DNA of 64,000 nt from Endocalyx cinctus (Eukaryota > Ascomycota > Sordariomycetes > Amphisphaeriales > Apiosporaceae): contig BCKC01000003.1 in assembly GCA_001600455.1 (NCBI GenBank), forward strand, positions 2,428,168-2,492,167, in the 5' to 3' direction. The translations under genes were made by a program, and so were the position numbers. This document shows, piece after piece, positions 10,179-20,157 of this stretch; position 1 is the first letter of the stretch; the number at the start of each line of letters is the position of its first letter. The notes beneath the pieces were generated by a model. It saw only the letters and a list, made by a program, of their open reading frames with translations, was not told where the DNA came from and made no database searches.

Positions 10179-11550
10179 TATGTCCCTCTTCGGATCTTCC
10201 AGCGTGTCTGTGTAACGGATTTTATACACTACACTACGCTCAATGTGTCCATGTTCGTGCTCAGGTGCTCAGTCCTATCGGATATAAGAGTACATGACAA
10301 AGCGAGATAGGAATCGTCCCAATCGACCGAGTCGGTATGAATCATGCTCACTCATTTCTGACGTGTCATTTAGAGTCCAAGTAACATGAAACCAATAATA
10401 TAATTGATGTTGGCTCGATATTGATTGTTGAGCTATTTAAATGAAGAGATAATGATGGCTGTGTTGGGGAAGATTGACGATGATTGACAGATTTATTATC
10501 TTACATGCGATCTTATCGCCTAACTTTATAAACGATGGTGTACTTATTTCCGACGATAGCACGGTTACATGCACTAATGCGAGGGGCAGGTTTAACCCTA
10601 CCCTGGTTAATTACCTACTTCTGCTACTGTGTAGGCCCTGCCTGCCACCCTAGTCACCTAGTGTACAGTACCCTAATGCCATGCCTTGATGCCCCGGTAG
10701 AGCGAAATTTGTCTTTGCCGCAAACTATCATCGTCAAGGCGGTCAGTTTCATGAATCATGATAACTTCTAGGACGTAGATTCCTAAGCAAACAAAATTAT
10801 ATCCATGGATACAAGACAATACAAAGCGGAGGCTAGTTAAGTTTCCGTCCTTGAATAAAATTCAATTAGTTTGTTTTTCTACAGAGTACACTGTATTACA
10901 TTATTAATCTTCCAACCTATGAAATTATCGCCCCGCATTACCCTCGTTGCCCTCATCGCCCATCCATCATAAAATTGGTTTGTGCCGTACCGTATTACGT
11001 GCTTTTATCTACCTTTGATACCTTTGATACCTCTGATTTGTGAAGATAGTTACACCATTTACCTTTTACGGCGGCATTGAGTATTATTCAGCTCACCGTA
11101 TATCTCATAATATCTTACGTACTGTATTCCACTCGACTCCCCCCCAAGTACGGAATTAGTAAACATCGGAGGAAAGTTTGTATGTGATAGTAACATGCTA
11201 AGATCCATTCTGCCCTCCTCTTATTATACCATACATCTCTAAACTGTTTCTTTCCAGTTTTCTACCTTCCGTGTTGTGTGTAATCTAGTAAAAATGGATA
11301 GACTCTTGTTCGCGGATTACCAATCTTCTAACTTCCTATCTCCTTGATTAATGTCCGCTTACCTCGCAATAAATTCCTATCTTCAAATCTGCAACCTTGT
11401 TGACATGTCTCGAAGATAATTGGCCAGTGAATCTCTTATACTTAACTTGACGATTTCCCTCTTCAGGTCATTTCCTGGAGAGTAATTCTTAGTTTTACAC
11501 CTTAGTCCACCATACTATAATCCTTTTGCAATACGCTCACGTCAGTCACC
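9492..11550. other. 2-kb intergenic region upstream of the MFS and ABC transporter genes
   Basis: A shared divergent promoter region between the MFS gene (minus) and the PDR transporter (plus). It holds A-rich and T-rich runs near 9540-9650, a (GA)n tract at about 10142-10173 and pyrimidine-rich DNA before 11550. No credible coding frame was found. I did not recognise a specific drug-response element. Confidence 0.6.
10142..10173. repeat. (AG)n microsatellite, about 16 units
   Basis: An uninterrupted AG dinucleotide run between ACACA and CGAGATATG. It lies in the divergent promoter region of two transporter genes, more than 600 bp from either start codon. Confidence 0.9.
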
Positions 11551-14500
11551 ATGTGGGGTAGCGTGCTGGATACGGATACTCTTCGGCGTAGTGGTATAGA
11601 GACAAGTCAGTCACAGAGACATCATGGGGATCCCCAATCACATCTCGATCAAGGAGCTATTGAGGAGTTACCCGATCTTGAGGCCGCTCAGAGTAGAGAA
11701 GGAACATGGGGCGAACGAGATGTCGGCGGGCTCGACGAGTATCGGGCCATGGAGGAGCTGCACGAGTTAAGGCAGAATCTCACCCAATTACATAAGTCGA
11801 GGACTAGGGAGACCTACGATTTATCTAGAACGCACACAAGACGAACAGCGAATACGCATCCTGGTACAGATTTAGATATTCTCGAATCCGGTCAGGATGG
11901 CGATGACGAGGACGATTTTGAGCTCGGAAAATTCATGCGTGAGGGTCACTTTGAAAAGCGCTCGGAGACTGGCTCGCAAAAGAAGGTTGGCGTTGTATAC
12001 AAGAATCTCACCGTGAAAGGTACAGCCAACACGGCTTCGTCCGTCCGAACACTGCCGGATGCTATACTAGGCACTTTTGGCCCTGATCTGATTCGTGTCC
12101 TCCAGAAGTTCATACCTTCCCTACGATTCACAAAACCTCTTACGCGAACCCTGATCCACGATTTTACCGGCTTCGTTCGAGATGGGGAAATGATGCTTGT
12201 CCTCGGCCGGCCAGGTGCTGGTTGCAGCACCTTCCTTAAAGCTGTCAGCAACGACCGTACATCTTTTGCCGCTGTTGAGGGAGATGTATCGTACGGAGGA
12301 ATACCGGCCGAGAAGCAGAAAAAGATGTATCGTGGGGAGGTCAACTATAACCCCGAGGATGACATTCATTTTGCTTCCCTAAACGTCTGGCAAACTTTCA
12401 TTTTTGCCCTCATGAATAAGACCAAGAAAGGGTCCAAGGCGGATATACCCATAATTGCGAACGCACTCATGAAGATGTTCGGAATAAGTCATACCAAGTA
12501 CACACGAATCGGCGACGATGTGATACGCGGAGTGTCTGGTGGTGAGCGTAAGCGAGTATCGATTGCCGAGACCCTAGCATCCAAGTCAACCGTCATGGCC
12601 TGGGATAACTCGACCCGCGGCCTGGATGCCTCTACCGCATTAGATTATGCCAAATCCCTTCGCATCATGACCGACATCAGCAATCGAACGACCCTAGTCA
12701 CGCTCTATCAAGCGGGCGAAGGCATCTACGAACTCATGGATAAAGTATTAGTCATTGATCAGGGTCGCGAGATCTTCTCCGGGTCTGCCAAGGAAGCTAA
12801 GCAGTATTTCATCGACCTCGGATTCGAATGCGCCGAGCGACAGACGACGGCGGACTTTCTAACTGCCGTCACCGACCCTCGGGAGCGACGTTTCCGACCC
12901 GGTTTCGAGAATACGGCTCCCAAAACTCCGGAGGAGTTGGAGAGGGCCTTTCGCGGTTCTCATCACTACCAGGTCTTGCTACAGAGCGTCCGCGAATATG
13001 AGGAGCACCTACGGGAAACAGACTTCGAAGACGCAAAGAAATTCGAAACCGCCGTTCAAGAGGGCAAGTCCAAACATGTGAACGAGAAGTCCCCTTACAC
13101 CGTTTCTTTCCCCCGCCAGGTTTGGGCCTGCACGAAGCGAGAGTTTTGGCTCTTGCTTGGTGACAGAACCACGCTTTACACCAAGGCTTTCATCATCATT
13201 TCCAACGCCCTGATCGTCGGCTCGATCTACTACAAACAACCTTTCTCCACCGCCGGAGCCTTCTCTCGTGGTAGCACTTTAATCTTCGGTATCATCTTCC
13301 TGGGATGGCTCCAGCTGAGCGAACTCATTAAAGCTGTTTCTGGCCGTACCATAGTCGCGCGTCACCGAGACTACGCCTTTTACCGACCGTCCGCCGTCGC
13401 GCTCGCGCGGATCATACAAGATTTTCCAGTCGTCTTCGTCCAAGTTGTTGTTTTTGGTACTATATTGTACTTCATCTCTAACTTGGATGTGAAAGCTAGC
13501 AAGTTTTTCATAAACCTTCTGTTCACGTACCTAATGACTATCAACCTCACTGCGCTGTACCGAATGTTCGCTTCTCTATCTCCGGAAATCGACACGGCTG
13601 TGCGCTTCTCGGGTGTTGGTCTCAATCTGCTCGTCATCTTTTCTGGGTACATTATCCCAAAGACACAGCTTTTGAGCAAGTATATCTGGTTTGGCTGGAT
13701 ATATTGGATTAATCCAATTACCTACAGCTTTGAGGGTGTTATGACAAACGAATTTTTTGATCGCGAGATGCAATGCGCCCCCGAGCAACTTGTACCCCAG
13801 GGACCAGGAACTATGTCTGGATATCAAGGATGTGCACTAAGTGGTGCTCAAGCAAATTCTGATTTTGTTTCCGGCGAAGATTACGTCCAGACTGCCTACG
13901 GGTATGACCGGGCCAACCTCTGGCGAAATTTTGGAGTTGTCATTGCCTTCACCGTATTTTACATCATCGTCACTATTATCGCTACCGAGACCATCACGTT
14001 CACTCCAAATGATGGAGGAGCACTTGTGTTCAAGAACACTCGCAAGACTAATCAAAGAGTTAAGGAAGCGCGCGAGCCATCTGACGAGGAGAAGGCCACC
14101 GATGCTCTCGGAACCAATGGATCTTCTACGCCCCTCGATGAATCTCCTAGCAGATCCAACAAAAACCAAAACGAGGATCTAGGACAGCTGACGAAGAGTG
14201 ATTCAATTTTTACGTGGCGCGACCTCGAGTACACGGTCCCTTACCTAGGAGGCGAGCGGAAGCTGCTGAATAAAGTAAGCGGCTACGCCAAACCGGGTGT
14301 CATGGTGGCCCTCATGGGAGCTTCGGGAGCCGGTAAATCGACGCTGCTCAATACGCTCGCCCAGAGACAGAGCATCGGCGTCGTTACGGGCGAGATGTTC
14401 GTTGACGGACACGCGCTCGGACCCGAATTCCAACGCAACACCGGTTTCTGTCTCCAGGGCGACCTGCACGATGGCACGCAAACCATCCGCGAGGCGATCG

Positions 14501-16369
14501 AGTTCTCGGCTCTACTGCGCCAAGAAGCAAGCGTCCCGCGCGCCGAAAAGATCGCCTATGTGGACAAAATCATAGAGCTCCTCGAGCTCGAAGACCTTCA
14601 AGATGCTATCATCTCATCTCTGGGTGTCGAGCTGCGCAAGCGCCTCACTATTGGCGTTGAACTGGCGGCCAAACCTTCCCTTCTCCTCTTCCTAGACGAG
14701 CCAACTTCGGGTTTAGACTCGCAGTCGGCGTACTCTATCATTTCCTTCTTGAAAAAGCTATGCGCAGCCGGTCAGGCTATCGTCTGCACCATCCACCAGC
14801 CTAGCTCGGTCCTCATCCAGCAATTCGACATGGTACTGGCGCTGAACCCGGGCGGCAACACCTTCTACTTCGGCCCCGTCGGCGAGAACGGCAGTGAAAT
14901 CATATCGTACTTCGCGGAGAGGGGTGCCACCTGTCCTCCGGGGAAAAATATCGCAGAGTTCCTGTTGGAGACGGCGGCGAGGCCCCACCGGAGACCCGAT
15001 GGTACCAAAGTCGACTGGAACGACGAGTGGCGGTCCAGCGATCAGGCGCAAAAGGTGCTCGAGGAGATCGACAGCCTCAAGCGCGTCCGGAGTCAAGCCA
15101 TCTCCACGTCGACTGCGACGCCGTCAGAAGAACAACGGAGGGAATACGCGGCCTCGACGTATGCGCAGACGGTCGAGCTAACGAAACGCATGTTCAGGCA
15201 GTACTGGCGAGAGCCATCGTACGTGTACGGCAAATTTTTCGTGTCGGTCCTGATGGGCATCTTCAACGGGTTCACGTTCTGGCAGCTAGGCCACACGGTC
15301 CAGGACCTGCAGAACCGACTCTTCACCCTTTTCATACCGGTCATCATGCCGGCCGTCGTTGTGAACACGGTCGTGCCCAAGTTTTACTCCAACATGTCCC
15401 TGTGGGAGACCCGCGAGTACCCTTCTCGCATCTACGGATGGGTCGCCTTTTGCACGGCTAACGTCATCGCCGAGATACCTAGCGCCATCGTGAGCGCGCT
15501 TATTTACTGGCTTACCTGGTACTGGCCCTCGGGTCAGCCGACCCAGAGCGAGGCTTCCGGTTACACGTTCTTGATGGTCCTGCTCTTCTTCTTGTTTGTT
15601 AATTCTTGGGGTCAGTGGATTTGCGCCTTCGCTACGAGGGTGACGGTTATTTCAAATGTGAGTTTGGTTCTTATTATAATGAATAAAAATATAACAAAGT
15701 CATCATATCTATATAAGGAAATAGGAAATTCTAACACGACAAATAAACAGGTTCTCCCATTCTTCTTCGTAATATTCGCCCTATTCAATGGCATCGTGTA
15801 CCCTTACAGGATGCTTCCCGTGTTTTGGAAATATTTCGTCTACTACGCCAACCCGGCGACGTACTGGATTGGCGGCGTTTTGGGTGCCACCTTGCACGGC
15901 GTTCCAGTCGAGTGCGCCGTCACCGAGACGGCCCGATTCGACGCTCCACCGGGACAGACATGCTCCCAATACGCAGACGCCTTCGCTGACTCGGCTGGAG
16001 GATACCTGTTGAACCCTGAAGCGTCGAGGGATTGCCAATATTGCCCCTATAAGACGGGAGATCAATACTTAGCGACGCTGAATGTTGATCCAGGGCAGAA
16101 GTGGAGAGGTAAGTGATTGACATTTAAAAGTTCCATCAGCCAACGACGCCTTTTTTTTTTTTTTTTTGGTCAAGGAAGGAAAGAACTAGAGCTAACTCAA
16201 AGTGAATTTGAAAACAGATTTCGGTATCTTTCTAGCATTCTGCATCTCGAATTGGTTGCTACTTTACTTCTTCATCTACACGGTCCGCGTTCGCAAGTGG
16301 GCTTTCGGGTTTAGACAGGTCGGGAAGGCATTAAAGAAAATAGGAGATGTCGTGAGGAAAAGAAAGTGA
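11551..16369 (+). CDS. full-size PDR/ABCG-type multidrug ABC transporter
   Basis: Exons 11551-15657, 15751-16108 and 16218-16369 give 1538 residues, normal for fungal pleiotropic drug resistance pumps. The order is (NBD-TMD)x2. NBD1 has the degenerate Walker A GRPGAGCSTF (from residue 219), signature VSGGERKRVSI and TRGLD. NBD2 has canonical Walker A GASGAGKST (from residue 923), a degenerate signature LGVELRKRLTIG and LLLFLDEPTSGLD. This asymmetry is typical of the family. Intron 1 (15658-15750, GTGAGT...CAG) is 93 nt, in frame and free of stops; removing it restores VISNVLPFFFVIFALFNG. Intron 2 (16109-16217, GTAAGT...CAG) contains a long T run; the last exon adds the final membrane span and basic tail. 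Without exon 3 the protein would lack that span. It exports hydrophobic compounds across the plasma membrane using ATP; the substrate is unknown. Confidence 0.96.
15658..15750 (+). other. stop-free, in-frame 93-nt intron of the PDR transporter
   Basis: GTGAGT donor and AACAG acceptor. It lies between TVISN and VLPFFF, is exactly 31 codons long and lacks a stop. Unspliced transcripts would still encode a full reading frame up to the next intron, with a polar 31-residue insert next to a membrane span. Confidence 0.8.
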
Positions 16370-16714
16370 AACTTCGATACTAATGGGAAACAAAAAGTTC
16401 TGGTATTTTACTTGAAATAGAGCGGATGGTAGGTTAACGCTGAAGGTAATTGGAGACTCGGAAAGGGTCAAAGTAAAACATAGGATATTAACGGTATTAA
16501 AACGGCTTTAGCGAGTTGTTCAGGAATATGCTCTATCGTAACTGTCTAATACACATATTACATAATTTCACACACACGACGACTCAAACCATAAGTGAAC
16601 GGTAGTTAAGGAGATACATAATATTGACAGTATCTCTCTATAATGTCAGGGATCTGTTCCATAACAGCCGTGTAAATCTCCATCTCGGTACTCTAGATGA
16701 GTTTATGAATGATA
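16370..16714. other. short intergenic stretch between convergent genes
   Basis: The 3' flank shared by the PDR transporter (plus) and the small Cys-rich gene (minus). Nothing else is seen in it. Confidence 0.5.
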
Positions 16715-16924
16715 TTATTCGGGATTGTTGGCATAACTAGGACAGTCTGGGTCGTCGCACCAGGAGTCTTTGATGAACCTCGGAAGCGCCATCTCCGGCT
16801 TCTCACAATTTCGATGACGACGTCTCGCTTTCAGACATTGCTCAACCTCGAGTTTATCTTGGCCTGTCGTCTCGTCGAAGACCCGACACCCGCACATATG
16901 AAAGTGATCGTGTTGTTGGCACAT
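16715..16924 (-). CDS. small cysteine-rich protein (69 aa), paralogue-like to 17819-18151
   Basis: An ATG-started frame of 69 residues with Cys at 2, 11, 13, 30, 40, 56 and 61 and several His near the N-terminus. The arrangement is MC-x8-CGC, then C-x9-C, then WC-x4-C. The product of 17819-18151 has the same MC-x8-CG, C-x9-C and WC-x4-C spacings. That makes chance unlikely and supports a real gene of a small fungal Cys/His family, probably metal-binding. There is no signal peptide, so it is likely intracellular. I know of no function for this type of protein. It is single-exon, ends 346 bp from the convergent PDR transporter and faces away from its sister gene. Confidence 0.55.
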   Translation of the reverse strand: MCQQHDHFHMCGCRVFDETTGQDKLEVEQCLKARRRHRNCEKPEMALPRFIKDSWCDDPDCPSYANNPE

Positions 16925-17818
16925 TGTCCTTAATCGACTAATTTCTCTTTTTCGGGTAGATGTATAAGAAATTGGATCGGTAGGGAAGATGCGGGAGAGT
17001 TGGCAGACTCCTTTTTCTAGGTTGTTGTTTTGTTCTTGCCTTCTCTTTCTAGTGTTGACGTATGATGGTGGGAAAAAACATCATTGATATCTTATAGACG
17101 GAGGTCGAGACCAATATATGATTTATATAGTTCTTTGGAGAAACGTAATAACTGAAATAGTACAAAGGAACAAAGAGGTAAAGTCGTTGAGTGTCTTTGA
17201 TATTAATAGTTCTTCGGCCTTAGACACCGTGAGGCTCATAAAGACTAAAAGGGAAATGAGCTAAAGATAGATCATGAAGAGTTCTTTAGCTCGTGAAGAG
17301 CTCCTTGCTGGATATCGGTGATACCTTACATTACAGAAATCCGATGAAATGCAAACTCACCATAAGGTATGGGAAGTTTATTTGGTGCCATGTCAGAGGC
17401 TATGACAGTGTGAGTTGTAAATAATTGAAACCTAGAGTTTGAAAATCCTTCTCCAGCTAGCATGTGGGCTGAATTATCAAGTAAAGTGTATATGATTCAT
17501 CACGGCTACCTAAGCTTTCGCTCCCTTTCAAAAACCCCAAGATGGTTCAATGCTGATATGGAGATGCCGAAATTACCCCCCTTTGTGAGAGCTTGCCTCG
17601 TCCTTTGAATACCCCTTTGAATAAGAGTGCAAAATGAAGCCCTTTAACTACCACGCAGAGGATAAAGCTTGATAGCTTTCACCGCAAAGCATGATGTTTG
17701 AACAGGTCATCTCACCTCCTTACACGCTACCGCCTAGACTTGGTCTTTACACACACGGACAAACACCGCCACCGAAGAATAAGGAACATAGGACGAAGAC
17801 AATCAAATCATCGAATCA
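16925..17818. other. divergent promoter region between two small Cys-rich genes
   Basis: 894 bp separating the starts of the two cysteine-rich genes. No coding frame is seen. A direct echo ...AGTTCTTTAGCTCGTGAAGAGCTCC occurs near 17280-17305, but no defined element is assigned. Confidence 0.45.
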
Positions 17819-18151
17819 ATGTGTTGGGATATAACTACTAAGCTAGCATGCGGTCATCATTCCGGGGACAGAATGGTGCTCTGCAAGAGGTTTGAAAATG
17901 AGCCGGAAGACTGCAGGTGGTTGGAAAGAATACAGGAAACTTCGAGCTTCTGGTGCAAGAAACCTCATTGTCGCTTTCTAGCAATGAGACGTCTCATGGC
18001 TCCTCAGCCTAGATGCTGCGATCTAGATGAAGAGTGTTGGTGTTTAGGTGAAGAAAGACGTCATTCTCGTGAGGAAAAACAGAGACGAGAGAGAGAAGAA
18101 TGCAGCATGGAGGATTTTATGATAGACATCAACAGGGAAGACGGGATATGA
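17819..18151 (+). CDS. small cysteine-rich protein (110 aa)
   Basis: A single-exon frame from ATG 17819 with Cys at 2, 11, 22, 32, 46 and 51 and a further cluster (PRCCDLDEECWC) near residues 84-95. The first part shares MC-x8-CGH/C, C-x9-C and WC-x4-C spacing with the gene at 16715-16924. The C-terminal 30 residues are charged (RRHSREEKQRREREE) and likely helical. There is no signal peptide. The Cys/His pattern suggests zinc binding, but no named domain was recognised. The upstream CAATCAAATC leader and in-frame Cys conservation support the start. Proteins of this kind with an MCW opening are common orphan-type genes in filamentous ascomycetes. Confidence 0.6.
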   Translation: MCWDITTKLACGHHSGDRMVLCKRFENEPEDCRWLERIQETSSFWCKKPHCRFLAMRRLMAPQPRCCDLDEECWCLGEERRHSREEKQRREREECSMEDFMIDINREDGI

Positions 18152-18417
18152 AGATGACGATAATGGTAACAGACTGGTTAAGCTCTCTTCCTTGTAACTC
18201 CTATAGTGGAGAACAATTGGATATATGAATACCTTGGTTTGGTATATTATTGATAAATTGAAGTTATCTTTTAAACACATATAACTTAGATATCCCCCCA
18301 CGTCCCCCACCATTGATGACATATCCTTCTTTGTCTCTTTAAACTTCAATCTCCGCAATATAAACATCGCTCATTTTTCATCCCAAATAGCGATTGAAAA
18401 ATTGATATGACCTGACA

Positions 18418-19526
18418 ATGCGTGGACGCGGCGGCGCCCGAGGAGGTGCCCGAGGAGGATCTCGAGGAGGAGGAGGCGGCGGCGGAGGCCGAATGCCTTC
18501 TACCAAATGGAGTCGCTTGAAGCCCGTCGAACTTGATCCTTTGGAGGCAATGGGTTTACCCTCCAAAGGAGACAATAGGTATGTGCGGTATTACTCTTGT
18601 CCGATGTTGCGTTGCATAATTGAACACAAACTTTTCTGCCAAAGAATGTAATCTAATAATTCTCAAAACACGATGTACCTAGGTTACTAGACTTCAAGAC
18701 GCAAGAACGTTACCATACCAAAATCGTCGAACGCTATATGACATTCTGCTCCGATGCCGGCGAACGTGACGAGCTCCTGCGTCGATTCTCCTCTCTCGAT
18801 ATTACCTCCAAAAAGGAGAATTACGATCCTCCTCCCCCTTCTACATCTTCTACGAACAAATCTCTTTCTTCGAACGACAGCGGGCTGGCCCCGAGCTCTT
18901 CTTCCACGGGTTCGAACACAACGATAAACAGCGATACAAAAGGCCTATCTGACGTGTTATCGGCGCTCAGGAAACTGCGTGAAGGCATCGTAGCCTCTAA
19001 ACGGGCCGACGACTTCGCGATACAGGCTTACCTCTTCTGCATTCGGTTATCAGTTCTGGTCAAGCACCACGAGTCGTACCATCCCGCTATCCTTCATCTC
19101 CTACGCCGCATCCAACCTCATCATAGCATGACGACGGTCGAGCTTACCGAGGTGGTCGCCTACCTCGTCCTGGACACGGCATGTAGGAGGAACGACCTCG
19201 CCGAGGCGTACTCCCTGAGACATAGATACCGGCTCCGGGACGCCCGGATAGACGCGGTGCTGGACGCATTGACGCACGACAACTACGTCAAGCTGAACCG
19301 GCTGAAGAAGAGGGTCGACAGACACCGGGCAAAGATCCTCGAGTACGCCGACGAGGGCGTGAAGAAGCATCTCCTGAAATGTTTTGGTAGAACTTATCTT
19401 AGCGTCGACTTGCCCTTTCTCGAAACTTGCTCCGACGCGGAATGGGCTAGTCTCACTGTGGATTACGGCGTTGGCTGGGAATTAGACGGTGGGAAGGTCG
19501 TCATAAGAAAGGTGAAAGCACGATAA
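18418..19526 (+). CDS. RGG-tailed CSN8/PSMD8/EIF3K-domain (PCI-like) protein
   Basis: Exons 18418-18578 and 18683-19526 (intron 18579-18682, GTATGT...CCTAG) give 334 residues. The N-terminus (about 1-25) is an RGG/poly-Gly tract, an RNA-binding type of sequence. A short conserved block follows (KWSRLKPVELDPLEAMGLPS). The second exon starts in frame with LLDFKTQERYHTKIVERYM. After a Ser/Thr-rich disordered stretch (about 85-125) comes an all-helical region: SALRKLREGIVASKRADDF, AYLFCIRLSVLV, LLRRIQPHHS, VVAYLVLDTACRRNDLAEAY, then VGWELDGGKVVIRKVK. This helical-repeat plus winged-helix layout matches the CSN8/PSMD8/EIF3K family, whose members are scaffold subunits of the COP9 signalosome, proteasome lid or eIF3. 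Which complex, if any, this one joins is not clear. It converges with erdS. Confidence 0.75.
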
Positions 19527-20157
19527 AAAAAAAGTTGAAAAGGTTTAACGAATTTATTGATACCCTTGTGGAAATGAAGAAACAAAAAGATATATGATTA
19601 TTAATCTATATATATATATATATAATTATTAACTTCCCTTGTTCATCGCCATTGGTATCATAAGGGCCTGCCGTGCTCCTTCAAGATGGCATTTTCAGGT
19701 TGTTTAAGGTTGTTCCAAGTTTGGGGTCTTAGTATTGAGGTTCGACGTCTCGACGGAAACTTCATCATTATCATGAAAAGTAATTACGCTGAGCATCCTT
19801 AAACTAGAAATATTACAGGAGTGGGTATTCGAACTATATTATAAATGTAAATTATTTACAGATATATACTTTGGTGGAATCAATACTAATAATTAAGGAA
19901 AATGCCGCACAATGGTCCGGTGTATCAAACACTGGGGTATCGAATCCGTACTTCCTCGCTGTCTATTGAGGTAATAGAAAAAAACTCAAGAAAAAAATCG
20001 TCAATAGCAATAGTAATTATATCTCGTAAACATCATATTCGTAAAAAGTGAACATCTAATCCAAACTAGATTAGAGAGAGGGGACGAGAAGGGTGGTGGG
20101 AAACTCTTGTAGTTTTTAACTTTTTTTTTATCCCGAAGGTATCAGCTTTTTCTTTCT
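19527..20157. other. intergenic 3' region between convergent genes
   Basis: 631 bp between the CSN8-like gene and erdS, whose 3' ends face each other. It is AT-rich, with a (TA)n tract at about 19606-19624 and short A/T runs. No coding frame is seen. Confidence 0.6.

Noticed and set aside
7088..16369. SnoaL-like gene, MFS pump and PDR pump as a secondary-metabolite gene cluster
   Set aside because: No PKS, NRPS, terpene synthase, P450 or pathway regulator is present. Two transporters and a broken small enzyme are not enough.
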